A stretch of 64,000 bases of DNA from Ensifer adhaerens (GCF_013283195.1 NZ_JABEKT010000001.1:2204509-2268508); one strand, 5' to 3'; shown: positions 55,694-64,000, counted from the first letter of the stretch. Numbers and translations: made by a program. The notes: a model not told the origin generated them from the letters alone.

Positions 55694-56097
55694 CGTCCTA
55701 TCCCCGCTCTCCGTGCATGATCGGTGAGATCGTCACCTTGGCCATGCATTAAGTCTCAGTTCCGAAACATCGCTCAGAACAAACAAACACGAATTTCGCG
55801 CAGCGACCCAAACGGATCGCTGCGGGAAGGATTAGGCCAAATACAGTCAAGGGTGCATTGCCACGAGACATCGCGGATAGGACCCCGTATCAACGTTTCG
55901 CGCGGAAAGTTACTGAACGATACGTGATTTGTAAACTGGCGCTAACCTTGAGCCCACATGCGCCCAGCATGCGAAGGCCCGGTGTCGGTGCCGGGCCTCG
56001 GATCATTCATCATTTCCTGGGATCCGCGACTCGACTGTGCGAAGCCGGAAATGCCGGCTGCAGACATCAATCATCGGCGGCTAGAATTGTGCGAGGC
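55694..56097. other. Intergenic region between the M15 peptidase and gloA
   Basis: About 400 bases with no convincing gene. It contains one hairpin (GCAGCGA/TCGCTGC, near 55801-55825) without a T run, and presumably the promoter of the M15 gene. I see nothing else. Confidence 0.5.
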
Positions 56098-56538
56098 TTA
56101 CCAGGCGCCGGTATTGGCCATGGAGGCCCAGGGCTCCTGCGCCGGCAGGTTATCACCCTTCTGCAGGATTTCGATCGAAATGCCGTCGGGCGAGCGCACG
56201 AAGGCCATGTGTCCGTCGCGCGGTGGGCGGTTGATGGTCACGCCGTTGTCCATCAGATGCTGGCAAAAGCCGTAAATGTCGTCCACCTCATAAGCCAGGT
56301 GACCGAAGTTACGCCCGCCTGTATAATCCTCGCTATCCCAATTGTAGGTGAGTTCGAGGCAGGGGGACAATTCGCCCTTTGCCCGGTCCAGATCGCCGGG
56401 AGCGGCCAGGAAGACGAGCGTAAACCGGCCCTTTTCGTTCTCATAGCGGCGGATTTCGCTGAGGCCGAAGAGCGTGCAGTAGAATTTCAAGGCCTCGTCC
56501 AGATTTTTGACGCGAACCATCGTGTGCAGATAACGCAT
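56098..56538 (-). CDS. gloA: Lactoylglutathione lyase (glyoxalase I)
   Basis: Converts the methylglyoxal-glutathione adduct to S-lactoylglutathione. The 146-residue protein begins MRYLHTMVRVKNLDEALKFY, with the first metal His, and has LELTYNWDSEDYTGGRNFGHLAYEV (Glu and His ligands) and the final SPDGISIEILQ (Glu). The start at 56538 is chosen because the longer frame adds a non-family extension. Confidence 0.95.
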   Translation of the reverse strand: MRYLHTMVRVKNLDEALKFYCTLFGLSEIRRYENEKGRFTLVFLAAPGDLDRAKGELSPCLELTYNWDSEDYTGGRNFGHLAYEVDDIYGFCQHLMDNGVTINRPPRDGHMAFVRSPDGISIEILQKGDNLPAQEPWASMANTGAW

Positions 56539-56642
56539 TGCAATGTCCCTGTTTCGAAGAAGATGGCGTATACTTATCTGCCAGCAAGCCAGAGGCAAGG
56601 CTGCGTCCCTACATTTGACTTGGGCCAAAATACGCCGAGGGT

Positions 56643-56671
56643 CTTGCGCATAAGCGGCGGGACGATGTTAT
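56643..56671 (+). promoter_or_regulatory. Candidate promoter of the cold-shock gene
   Basis: CTTGCG, a 17-nt spacer and TGTTAT, followed by a 5' leader of about 60 nt before the ATG. The leader contains TTAACCGT near 56692, resembling a CtrA half-site; weak. Confidence 0.4.
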
Positions 56672-56735
56672 TCTGGTCAATAAGAATCAGTTAACCGTAG
56701 TCAGTAGTCGCGCGTAAACGAGGGGCTGGGAGAGA

Positions 56736-57314
56736 ATGGCGGATAGGACATCTTCAAAAGACGTCATGCAGGATGACGACTTTGGCAGCGACGCCCTCGA
56801 CCTCGTCGAAATCACCGGCGTGATCAAATGGTTCGATGTCGCCAAGGGCTTCGGCTTCATCGTGCCTGACAACGGCATGCAAGACGTGCTGGTGCACGTG
56901 ACCTGCCTCAGGCGCGACGGTTATCAGACGGTGCTGGAAGGTGCCCGGGTCGTGGCGCTCATCCAGAAGCGCGACCGTGGCTATCAGGCCTTCCGGATTC
57001 TCTCGATGGATCAGTCGACTGCCATTCATCCTTCGCAGCTGCCGCCGATCAGGACCCACGTGCAGGTCACGCCGACGAGCGGTCTTGAGCGCGTGCTGGT
57101 CAAGTGGTTCAACCGAACCAAGGGCTTCGGCTTCCTGACGCGCGGTGAAGGTACGGAGGATATCTTCGTTCACATGGAAACGCTTCGTCGTTTCGGCCTG
57201 ACGGAGCTGCGCCCCGGACAGGTGGTTCTGGTGCGCTTCGGCGACGGTGAAAAGGGTTTGATGGCGGCCGAGATCCATCCAGATGGCCCAACGCCGACGA
57301 GCCGCTCGCACTAA
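56736..57314 (+). CDS. Double cold-shock-domain protein
   Basis: A 192-residue protein with two OB-fold cold-shock domains. Domain 1 has IKWFDVAKGFGFIVPD and VLVHVTCL (about 28-95); domain 2 has VKWFNRTKGFGFLTRGEGTEDIFVH (about 118-180). RNP1-like (KGFGF) and RNP2-like (VLVHV, IFVHM) motifs occur in both, so both should bind RNA or single-stranded DNA. Single-domain CspA proteins are about 70 residues, so this is the tandem form found in Rhizobiales and some other Alphaproteobacteria. Its stop overlaps the next start by one base. Confidence 0.93.
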   Translation: MADRTSSKDVMQDDDFGSDALDLVEITGVIKWFDVAKGFGFIVPDNGMQDVLVHVTCLRRDGYQTVLEGARVVALIQKRDRGYQAFRILSMDQSTAIHPSQLPPIRTHVQVTPTSGLERVLVKWFNRTKGFGFLTRGEGTEDIFVHMETLRRFGLTELRPGQVVLVRFGDGEKGLMAAEIHPDGPTPTSRSH

Positions 57315-57796
57315 TGACGATGGTTCGAACCTTTTCTGCAAGAAGCGCCGCCATGGCGCTTTTTTTGTCGCTCGTATTGTTTGCCGTTGCCGCGCTTGCG
57401 GACGTTAAGTTCACGACCGACAGGATGCGGCTGGTGACAGCCGACAACAAGAGCCACGAGCTGACGGTCGAACTCGCCATCGACGCGGATCAGCGGGAGC
57501 AGGGGCTGATGTTTCGCCGTTCGATGGCGCCCGATCACGGAATGCTGTTTGATTTCGGTGAAACGCGCCGTGTCATGATGTGGATGAAAAACACTCATCT
57601 GGCACTCGACATGCTGTTTGCCGACAAGAGAGGTGTCGTTCGCACGGTCCATGAGAATGCGGTGCCATTCTCCGAGGCGATCATCGATTCGCGCGAGCCG
57701 GTGGCGTTCGTGGTGGAACTCAACGCCGGCACCGTCAAGCGGCTGGGCATCAAGCCAGGCGACCGGCTGGAAGGCGCTCGAATCGGCGGCAATTGA
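57314..57796 (+). CDS. DUF192 family secreted protein
   Basis: A 160-residue protein with a signal peptide (cleavage near ALA, about residue 29) and the DUF192 fold. Conserved blocks are REQGLMFRRSMAPDHGMLFDF and MWMKNTHLALDMLFAD, then VVELNAGTVKRLGIKPGDRL. Function unknown in this family. It overlaps the cold-shock gene by one base (TAATG), so the two are translationally coupled even though one product is cytoplasmic and the other exported. Confidence 0.92.
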   Translation: MTMVRTFSARSAAMALFLSLVLFAVAALADVKFTTDRMRLVTADNKSHELTVELAIDADQREQGLMFRRSMAPDHGMLFDFGETRRVMMWMKNTHLALDMLFADKRGVVRTVHENAVPFSEAIIDSREPVAFVVELNAGTVKRLGIKPGDRLEGARIGGN

Positions 57797-57953
57797 TCGA
57801 CCGCATCAAAGCCCTGATCTCATCCCGCCCGGCTGATCCGATGATTTGATTTGGCAGCGCATCTTATTATTCTCGCCCTGTAGCGAGCCTTTTCGGCAGA
57901 CGCGCCCTACATATGTTGGTAATCTTTCTATCGGACCAACAGGAGCATCTGTG

Positions 57954-58601
57954 ATGATCAGGCATGTGCTTGTTGCAATCTTTGCCGCTGCCGCTTTTGC
58001 GCCGGCTGCGTCGGCTGCTGATCTGACCGAAAACCTCGAACCTGCGCCGCTGGTGGAAGCCGCGCCCACCTTCGTGTGGACCGGCGGTTATGTCGGTCTG
58101 CAAGGTGGCGGCGGTTGGCTCAATGGCGATTTCAGCGCTGCAGGTGCAAGCGCTTCGCAGGATTTCAACGGCGGTCTTCTCGGCGCATTTGCGGGCTTCA
58201 ACTATCAGCAAGGCGACTGGGTCTACGGTATCGAGGGCGATGTCAGCTACAATTGGAACGACAAGACCTTTGATATCTTCGGCGCTGCTCCGGAGGTTGG
58301 AACCGATGTGTCCGGCTCCGTCCGCGGCCGTCTCGGCTACACTGTCAACGACAAGGCGTTGCTCTATGCGACGGGCGGCTGGGCGATTACGCGCGGCTTC
58401 GTCGACGTGCCGGGGGCGTCCAAGGAAAAGGAAACCTTCAATGGTTGGACGATCGGCGCCGGCGTCGACTACGCCTTCACCGACAGCCTGTTTGGCCGGG
58501 CCGAGTACCGATACAACGACTATGGCGACAAGGACATCGGCGGCGTCAATGTCGACCTCGACCAGCATCAATTCACGGTCGGCATCGGCGTGAAGTTCTG
58601 A
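57954..58601 (+). CDS. Omp25/Omp31/RopB-like outer membrane beta-barrel protein
   Basis: A 215-residue protein with a signal peptide (cleavage near SAAD) and an eight-stranded barrel of the OMP_b-brl family. Typical features are WTGGYVGLQGGGGW at the first strand, GGLLGAFAGFNYQQGDWVYGIEGDV, a RAEYRYNDYG strand, and a terminal Phe in GIGVKF. The start at 57954 follows AGGAGCATCTGTG. Brucella and Rhizobium paralogues are abundant surface proteins. Confidence 0.9.
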   Translation: MIRHVLVAIFAAAAFAPAASAADLTENLEPAPLVEAAPTFVWTGGYVGLQGGGGWLNGDFSAAGASASQDFNGGLLGAFAGFNYQQGDWVYGIEGDVSYNWNDKTFDIFGAAPEVGTDVSGSVRGRLGYTVNDKALLYATGGWAITRGFVDVPGASKEKETFNGWTIGAGVDYAFTDSLFGRAEYRYNDYGDKDIGGVNVDLDQHQFTVGIGVKF

Positions 58602-58723
58602 GGAGAACTGCTGCGTGTTTCCTTAAGTCGTAGCCGGTTTACGGATAAAAACATGCAGCAACTCAAAATGCGACAGCGCCCTTCGCGCGCCTGAGAAGAC
58701 GCGCGGCGCTGCAGGGGGAAGGA

Positions 58724-58750
58724 AGGCTCCGATGGCTTCGGAGCCCTCTT
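58724..58750 (+). terminator. Probable terminator after the beta-barrel gene
   Basis: A 9-position stem (58724-58732 with 58738-58745 and neighbours) with a pyrimidine-rich tail (CTCTT). Confidence 0.5.
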
Positions 58751-58813
58751 CGTGATGGGGACATCCACACCATTCACGCCCAGATCGCCGCCGACGCCTC
58801 ACGCAATCCCTGG

Positions 58814-59440
58814 CTAAGGTCCAGCGCGGCTGAGGATCGCATTGCGATCGGCTTCGCTTGCAAGATCTATGGTGACGCGCATTTCGTCCTTCACTGGCCG
58901 TCGCAACGCGTTCTTGCCCGATGGTGTCGTGGATATGCGCCCGGTCTGTTCAAGCACGGCGATCCGTCTGCGTGACAGGCCGAGTTCCGTCGAGAGCAAC
59001 CTCTCCGTTCTGAGCATTGTTTTCATTTCCAGGTTGAGAGCGATCTCCAGGTGCTGGGCTGGTTCGACTGCCGCCTTCAGAATCGTCTTTCGCAAACGGA
59101 CCTCGGCGAATTCTTCGACACGCCCCGCATCCCGGCGCAATCCGTCGATATCGAAGGCGACTTTCTCGATCCAGCCGTCATCGTTGTTCTGCAGCGCGTG
59201 CAGCGTCGCCTGGTCGATATCGCCGACATGTCGCCGCTCGAAGATGGGACGGTTCCAGGTGCTGTCGCAACTGCTGCAGCGATAGATCAGCCAGGCGTCC
59301 AACCGCCGGCCATTGGCATTGAGGCGCGTCTTGCCGCTCGTCTCGAATGGCCGCGTCGTTCGGCAGCGATTGCAGGCGAGCCAGGGACGTGGCGCGATTT
59401 TCGGCGTGATGGTCCATTGGACCAGGACTGTGTGAGACAT
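58814..59440 (-). CDS. DUF1062 zinc-ribbon protein
   Basis: A 208-residue protein of the DUF1062 family. Two Cys pairs (CNRC at 23-26, CSSC at about 55-58) form a zinc ribbon. The C-terminal half has a helix-turn-helix-like segment (LSTELGLSRRRIAVLEQTGRI), which suggests binding of a nucleic acid. I chose MSHTVLVQW at 59440; MMDF upstream at 59473 is possible. The biological role is unknown. Confidence 0.82.
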   Translation of the reverse strand: MSHTVLVQWTITPKIAPRPWLACNRCRTTRPFETSGKTRLNANGRRLDAWLIYRCSSCDSTWNRPIFERRHVGDIDQATLHALQNNDDGWIEKVAFDIDGLRRDAGRVEEFAEVRLRKTILKAAVEPAQHLEIALNLEMKTMLRTERLLSTELGLSRRRIAVLEQTGRISTTPSGKNALRRPVKDEMRVTIDLASEADRNAILSRAGP

Positions 59441-59842
59441 GTCGTCTGGTTCTTCCGATTGGAAGTCCATCAAGACGACGGTTTGAGCACCCGTTCAGGG
59501 GACGCGGTCTGGCAGCGTTTTGGTGATGGTTCGATCCGCACGAAGTTTCATGCAGCGACAGGTCGGCAATGCCATTCCGGTCTCGAACCGTCACCTCGAC
59601 GAACGCATTGAAATGCGATCCGACAGCGATGATCGCTATCGGGTGTGCGTGGTGAAACAAGCGAGACCGGGGTTTACAAAGGCAAAGCAGAACTCCAGGA
59701 AAGACAGCGTGGTTTGCTGCGCAACCGTCCTAGCCGAATATTTTTGCTACGGGAAGTAGCGGTCGCGAAAAATGGTCGCGTTTTCGGATTTTGGCCATGA
59801 GCGCGAAGCGTTACGCCACGCGATGCTGAAGCCTGAAAATGG
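59441..59842. other. Intergenic region between the DUF1062 gene and ddl
   Basis: About 400 bases between a minus-strand gene's promoter side and the end of ddl. Short open frames show no protein character. GGTCGCG occurs as a close direct repeat near 59760. No other feature seen. Confidence 0.5.
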
Positions 59843-60916
59843 CTAGTGAGCCGCTTTGGCTCTCGCCAATCCGTGCTCGATCAACAGGCCGACAAGCTCG
59901 GGATAGGGGATGCCGCTTGCGGCCATCGCCTTCGGGTACATGCTGATATCGGTAAAGCCCGGCATGGTGTTGACCTCGTTGATCACCGCGCTCATATCGG
60001 CACGAACAAAAAAGTCGACGCGAGCGAGCCCTTCGCAGCCAAGCGCGATGAACGCTTTTTCGGCCATATCCTGCAAGCGTTGCGTGACCTCATCTGGCAA
60101 AACTGCCGGCACGCTGATTGCTGCGCCATCTTCGTCGATGTATTTTGCCTCGTAGGTGTAAAAACCGTGGCTGGCATTGGCTGCGATCTCGCCCGGAACG
60201 GAAACCATCAAAGCTCCGTCCGGCCTTTCGAGCACGGCACACTCGATTTCCCGCGCCTTTATGAACTCCTCGATCAGAACCTTGGTGTCGAACTTGAAGC
60301 CTTCGTCGAGCGCGTGTCGCAACTCTTCGGCCGAGCGCGCTTTGCTGACCCCGACAGACGACCCCTGCCGCGCAGGTTTGACGAACACCGTCTGTCCGAG
60401 CGCGGCCGTTATGTCCTCATAGTCCGGGCGTTGGTCGGGCTTGAGGGTGACAGAGCGGGCAACCGGCAGTCCCGCTTCGCGCAGCAGTCGCTTGGTCATG
60501 TCCTTGTCGATGGCGTTCGCCGATCCCAGGATGCCGCAGCCGACCAATGGAATGTTGCAAGCCTGCGCGAGACCCTGCATCGACCCATCCTCGCCATACA
60601 ATCCGTGCAGGACGGGAAACAGGATATCGATTGCCGGCGGATGAGCCGCCTGCGCAGGCGCGTCGAATGCGAGCAGGCGACCGCGCCCGCCGGGAACCAG
60701 GCAGACCTTGGTGCCTGAATAGGCGATGGCGGCGGGCAGGGTGCCTTGTACCGTTTCTATCAACAGCCATTGACCGGTCCGGTCGATGAGGATCGGCACG
60801 ACCTCGTATGTGTTCGGGTCTATGGCCTTCACAACGTTACGCGCCGAAAGAATGGAAACGTCATGCTCTGAGGATTGGCCGCCGAAGAGCACGCCGACAC
60901 GCAATCTTGAGGTCAT
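59843..60916 (-). CDS. ddl: D-alanine-D-alanine ligase
   Basis: ATP-grasp enzyme that joins two D-Ala for peptidoglycan precursors. The 357-residue protein has VLFGGQSSEHDVS at the N-terminus, FPVLHGLYGEDGSMQG (substrate loop), FVKPARQGSSVGVS, VLIEEFIKAREIE, and LARVDFFVR with NEVNTMPGFT. The length and sequence fit DdlA-type enzymes. Rhizobia often have a second ligase (DdlB) in the mur-fts cluster, so this is probably the extra copy. It stands alone. Confidence 0.93.
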   Translation of the reverse strand: MTSRLRVGVLFGGQSSEHDVSILSARNVVKAIDPNTYEVVPILIDRTGQWLLIETVQGTLPAAIAYSGTKVCLVPGGRGRLLAFDAPAQAAHPPAIDILFPVLHGLYGEDGSMQGLAQACNIPLVGCGILGSANAIDKDMTKRLLREAGLPVARSVTLKPDQRPDYEDITAALGQTVFVKPARQGSSVGVSKARSAEELRHALDEGFKFDTKVLIEEFIKAREIECAVLERPDGALMVSVPGEIAANASHGFYTYEAKYIDEDGAAISVPAVLPDEVTQRLQDMAEKAFIALGCEGLARVDFFVRADMSAVINEVNTMPGFTDISMYPKAMAASGIPYPELVGLLIEHGLARAKAAH

Positions 60917-61398
60917 GAAAGGTCCTTTCTCTGAAGGGGAAACAGTCTATCGACCCAGTTGTACCCGACCAATTGCAACCGAATTGAGATGCTTCCAGCC
61001 GCGCTCTATGCGCTGGGCGTTCGCCGAAACGCTGAGCCGGCGGTGCCGCGCTGAGCTTCGGAAGGTATGTTGCCCCTCAAACCGGGCATCGCCACGCGTT
61101 CCTTCAGGCGCCGACGACCGCTGCCGCGCATGGAATCATTGCGCGGCTTTGGCCTTGAGCTGCGAGCCAATTGTTATGCGCCAACTCGATCAGGGCTTCC
61201 GCGGGCTGCTCGGGCGCCCAGCCAGCCGCTGGGACCAAGGCAAAAGAGCATCAAATTTGCCACATTGAACCGCACTGATTTGTGGAACGGTTTCAGCGAT
61301 CAGGCGTTACTCTTGCCAGGCAGCGTAAGCCCGCGGGCAGAGGCTGCCTGTATCTCGTAAGGCGGGGCTGAAAACCCGCCGGAGATGGGAGCAACGCC
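60917..61398. other. Intergenic region between ddl and the small secreted protein
   Basis: About 480 bases. Open frames on the plus strand give Pro/Arg-rich translations with no family resemblance. A GGCGGG/CCCGCC hairpin (61361-61380) stands just before the ribosome-binding site of the next gene and could shape its translation. Confidence 0.5.
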
Positions 61399-61695
61399 AT
61401 GAAAATTTCCACGAAGATGTCATGGGTCGCATTTGTCATCACCCTTGCTGGGACCACGGTGCCGGCTTTTGCCGAGAACGACTATTATGAGCCGGTACCC
61501 GGCGGCGTCTATGTTGATCCCATGCCGATGGGCAGCGTGTACGTGGAGCCGGTGCCGATCTACGGTGCATACGGCTACTATCGTCCCCCGGCGCTGACCT
61601 TGGGTGACGAAAGGGAACGCTACACGAACGAGTACATGGGTGGTGGTGAAGGTGACTACTACCAGGGGATCGCGCATCCGCCGTCGGTTCCCTGA
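61399..61695 (+). CDS. Small secreted Tyr/Pro-rich protein
   Basis: A 98-residue exported protein that I do not recognise. The signal peptide ends in PAFA (about residue 25). The mature 73 residues are Tyr-, Pro- and Gly-rich, with repeated VYVDPMP/VYVEPVP motifs. An upstream GGAGATGGGAG precedes the ATG. The codon use and the strong signal support a real gene. It may be a structural or metal-binding envelope protein; that is a guess. Confidence 0.75.
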   Translation: MKISTKMSWVAFVITLAGTTVPAFAENDYYEPVPGGVYVDPMPMGSVYVEPVPIYGAYGYYRPPALTLGDERERYTNEYMGGGEGDYYQGIAHPPSVP

Positions 61696-62263
61696 GCGTC
61701 CGATCGTTCAGCGTCACGAAAGCAGAGTTGTGATCTACCGCCAGCCGAGAGCCGGCAATGATGATGCAAGGTCGACGGTCTTGTGCGTTGTAGTCGACGC
61801 CCAACCAGTCTCGGCGGGCCACTCTGCCGGAGCGCCGAGGCGACTAACGGCTCTTGAACTGATTGCGCAGCGCGCCTCAGCAAAATCGACCGGCGACCTG
61901 TACGGGATTTTTCCGGGAATATTCGGGTGATTCTCGGGAGCCTGATTCCGGGACGTCCTAGGTTACGTCATTCTCTGACGAAACCGAGTCCAGAAAAATG
62001 TGCGATTCCATGGAGGTAGGTTTTGCACCTCACATCACGGCGGAATCACTGACATTGATTTCGTTGAGAAATCCGGTTGCGCTTCATTGGCGGGCGGAAT
62101 AACCCTCACAACAGCGCGGAATCGAGTCGCGAAACCTCGCATCGATCCGGAATAGAGCGTTATCGCAACAGCGGGTGTCTGGTAGGGTGTGGCTTGCACG
62201 CAAATAGCCCAACCTCAGCCATATTCATTAAGGCAGCAGCCTTTTCAAATTCATGGCTACGAA
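61696..62263. other. Long intergenic region before the barstar gene
   Basis: About 570 bases without a convincing gene. Open frames here are shadows. The right part contains the left arm of an inverted repeat (62141-62154), and the base composition around 62200-62290 is more A+T-rich than the flanks. No nuclease-like protein that might partner the barstar is visible. Confidence 0.55.
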
Positions 62264-62668
62264 ATGAACTTTGACTTCGGCAATACGATGCGAGAGATTG
62301 TTGTTGATTGCTCAGACATAAGATCGCCCGACGAGTTTTGGCGGCGCTATCTCGACGCTACGAAGCCGGAAGGTGCATCGATGTTTGGTCGCAACCTCGA
62401 CGCATTCTGGGATGCCATTGAGGGCGGCGGACCAGGATGGCCGGGTGAAGTCACACTCATTTTTTCGCACTCCGATCAATTGTCAAAGCTGCGGACGCCG
62501 GACGGGTCGTTTCTGGATGCGCTGAAAAAGATCGCGAATGACGCGACCGAGATAAGCGTGAAGTTCATCGACGGCTAACAGCTTTCGTCCGACCGGACAA
62601 ATCACGTCACTTCATCGGCTTTAAAGGTCGGCTGATTCCGGATCGTCTGACCACATTCCGGATCGATG
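62141..62668. repeat. Perfect 14-bp inverted repeat flanking the barstar gene
   Basis: CATCGATCCGGAAT at 62141-62154 is the exact reverse complement of ATTCCGGATCGATG at 62655-62668. A partial third copy, ATTCCGGATCG, is at 62635-62645. The repeats enclose the barstar gene and end 17 bases short of tRNA-Arg. They could mark a small mobile segment; no target-site duplication is seen. Confidence 0.6.
62264..62578 (+). CDS. Barstar-family protein (RNase inhibitor)
   Basis: A 104-residue protein with the barstar fold. It has IVVDCSDIRSPDEFWRRYLDA, the signature FGRNLDAFWDAIEGG (compare the Tyr-Gly-x-Asn-Leu-Asp-Ala-Leu-Trp-Asp pattern), and LIFSHSDQL. Barstars inhibit barnase-like secreted RNases or the toxins of contact-dependent systems. 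No such toxin gene is adjacent. The start at 62264 is more likely than 62288. It may be an orphan immunity gene. Confidence 0.85.
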   Translation: MNFDFGNTMREIVVDCSDIRSPDEFWRRYLDATKPEGASMFGRNLDAFWDAIEGGGPGWPGEVTLIFSHSDQLSKLRTPDGSFLDALKKIANDATEISVKFIDG

Positions 62669-62685
62669 TGAAGCTCGAAAGTAGG

Positions 62686-62762
62686 TGGCGACCCCTGCAG
62701 GATTCGAACCTGCGACAACCTGCTTAGAAGGCAGGTGCTCTATCCAACTGAGCTAAGGGGCC
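62686..62762 (-). tRNA. tRNA-Arg (anticodon TCT)
   Basis: A 77-nt cloverleaf with encoded CCA. The anticodon loop CTTCTAA reads AGA and AGG. Acceptor GGCCCCT pairs with AGGGGTC. This is the tRNA for the rare arginine codons seen in the odd codon patch of argS. Confidence 0.96.
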
Positions 62763-62799
62763 GTTGCGGGCAGGGCCCGTCGAAAACGGCTCAAGGACC

Positions 62800-63105
62800 T
62801 CAATGGGTCCAGGGCTGCATCCGGCTGAAACGGAAATTGTCCGGGTAGGACACAGTCTTGCGGGTCGCCTCCTTCGGGGCAATCACGCGGTACTCGATGC
62901 CGTTGCGCTCGGCATAGGCGATGGCCTGCTCCGCACTTTCGAAGGTCAGTCGCAGCTGCTGCAGCGTATCACCCGAGCTGGTGTAGCCCATGACCGGGTC
63001 GATGGTGCGCGGCTTTTCCTGATCAAACTCCAGCAGCCACAGATTCGTCTTGGCTTTGCCAGACTGCATGGCGGTCTTTGCTGGACGATAGATCTTTGCG
63101 GACAT
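62800..63105 (-). CDS. NDUFS4-like ETC complex I subunit
   Basis: A 101-residue protein of the PF04800 family, homologous to the mitochondrial complex I accessory subunit NDUFS4. The N-terminus is MSAKIYRPAKTAMQSG; the core has WLLEFDQEKPRTIDPVMGYTSSGDTLQQLRLTF and the C-terminus YPDNFRFSRMQPWTH, a strong family signature. The main nuo operon is elsewhere. The start at 63105 is preferred to the ATG at 63165. It sits between two tRNA genes. Confidence 0.92.
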   Translation of the reverse strand: MSAKIYRPAKTAMQSGKAKTNLWLLEFDQEKPRTIDPVMGYTSSGDTLQQLRLTFESAEQAIAYAERNGIEYRVIAPKEATRKTVSYPDNFRFSRMQPWTH

Positions 63106-63387
63106 GGTTTCGAACGGCTCCGTTATTTCGCTGCTGAAGCGTTTTCTCGCCGCAACACGCGTCATCCCATAGCGCAGAATGATTTAAAACGGAATGACTT
63201 TCAGACGGATAAATCTGGCTTTTCGCCCGGATTCTGTCAGCGGCATGAGATGGGACGCTGGCCAAGGGGGCGGCCACGCAATCGCCGCCAGACACTATCG
63301 TCGGACAACAAACGCCGAAAGCACTCACAGATCGACGCATGCCAATGTTGCAGTCGACCAATAAATCAATATTTTCAGGGATTTCGT

Positions 63388-63464
<77 letters not shown>

Positions 63465-63478
63465 TGCCAACGGCGCCG

Positions 63479-63507
63479 GAGATACACGCTTCACCCACGC
63501 CCTGCAA
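63479..63507 (-). promoter_or_regulatory. Promoter of tRNA-Pro
   Basis: Minus-strand -35 TTGCAG, 17-nt spacer and -10 TATCTC. A 14-bp palindrome (CATGAAATTTCATG, 63508-63521) abuts the -35 side. Confidence 0.6.
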
Positions 63508-63685
63508 CATGAAATTTCATGCCGGGCGAGCTTACGGGGAAAATGTCATGCGCTTATGGGATGCCCGCGTGGCCAATATGCTGGAAATTCAGGCTTTCGC
63601 GCCCGATTTCTCATTTTCATTTAGTAATCCCTAAACTCCATGCGGTAGAGGCGCGGCGACAAACAACCAGTCCGAGCCGGATCCA

Positions 63686-64000
63686 TGACCGCCCAACTTG
63701 ACCTCGCAACTGTGCTGCTGCTCCACAAATCGTCGTTTCTGGTCGGCGCGCTGTGCTTCCTTTATCTCCGGTGGCAATCGCCCCGGAGCGAGGGGCTTGG
63801 GATTCTTGCGATCGGATTTCTTTTTCTCGCCTTGGCATCCACACTTGCAGGATACGGCGAGCAGAAGCTGCTGCCGGCTTTCTTGTGGACGCTCTCGAGT
63901 TTTACGCTCGGCCTTACCGGCTACGCTCTCTTCTGGATCGGGCTGTCCCGCCTCAGTGGTCAAAGGCGGCAACGGGCCGATTGGCTGGCGCTTGCTATTC
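63686..64000 (+). CDS. N-terminal part of a multi-pass membrane protein
   Basis: The first 105 residues of a gene that runs out of the window. At least three hydrophobic segments are visible (about 8-30, 40-58 and 68-88), followed by a basic loop (SGQRRQRADW). Such N-terminal membrane domains often precede a GGDEF or histidine kinase domain in rhizobia, but no catalytic part is visible. Confidence 0.65.

Noticed and set aside
61067-61360. 97-residue Pro/Arg-rich open frame between ddl and the small secreted protein
   Set aside because: No start signal, biased composition and no homology that I recognise.

Overview
The window is a stretch of ordinary chromosome from a Rhizobiales bacterium, almost certainly Rhizobiaceae and most like Sinorhizobium/Ensifer. 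The reasons are a near-textbook ExoR, a PopZ-ValS pair, fused SecDF, a class I PHA synthase, two 47-residue DUF1127 proteins, tandem RNAs resembling the rhizobial alpha-r14 (NfeR1) family, and high GC with alphaproteobacterial-type promoters. I see no insertion sequence, prophage, CRISPR array or large island. The genus call is inference from remembered protein sequences; no search was run.

Layout. 1-5.3 kb: end of popZ, valS and a FadL-type outer membrane channel. 5.7-12.7 kb: exoR, xthA, a phospholipase D-type enzyme, an A-type Fe-S carrier, dgt and argS. 12.8-18.5 kb: a very large SPOR-domain membrane protein, nagZ and the cohesin partners scpA-scpB. 18.6-25.5 kb: an orphan ABC ATPase, tatABC, serS, surE-pcm and an unknown protein. 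25.6-33 kb: an NlpD-like LysM/LytM lipoprotein with a degenerate active site, a DUF815 ATPase, yajC-secDF, and homologues of the mitochondrial complex I assembly factors NDUFAF3 and NDUFAF6. 33.2-38 kb: trmFO, two DUF1127 genes, two tandem anti-Shine-Dalgarno RNAs and a DUF2157/GDYXXLXY membrane pair. 38-53 kb: tRNA-Leu, tig, sthA, corA, radC-map, sfsA, phaC, an aminotransferase, hom and recJ. 53.5-64 kb: three near-identical tRNA-Glu cassettes, an M15 peptidase lipoprotein, gloA, a double cold-shock protein, a DUF192 protein, a beta-barrel protein, ddl, an orphan barstar, tRNA-Arg, an NDUFS4-like subunit, tRNA-Pro and the start of a membrane protein.

How the genes work together. Several blocks serve the envelope and division: SPOR protein, NagZ, NlpD-like protein, M15 peptidase and Ddl for peptidoglycan; Tat and Sec-YajC for export; PopZ and ScpAB for chromosome organisation. 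A second theme is translation and proteome care: ValS, ArgS, SerS, Map, Tig, TrmFO, Pcm and seven tRNA genes (six loci if the tRNA-Glu triplet is counted in pairs with neighbours is not assumed; the individual genes are one Leu, three Glu, one Arg and one Pro). ExoR and PhaC tie the region to exopolysaccharide control and carbon storage.

The most interesting part is 34.7-36.2 kb on the minus strand. One DUF1127 gene and both RNAs share an almost invariant 14-nt upstream element, identical in two of the three. At both RNA loci it lies exactly 17 nt from a good -10 box. This looks like one small regulon, plausibly under a LysR-type regulator of the LsrB/VtlR kind.
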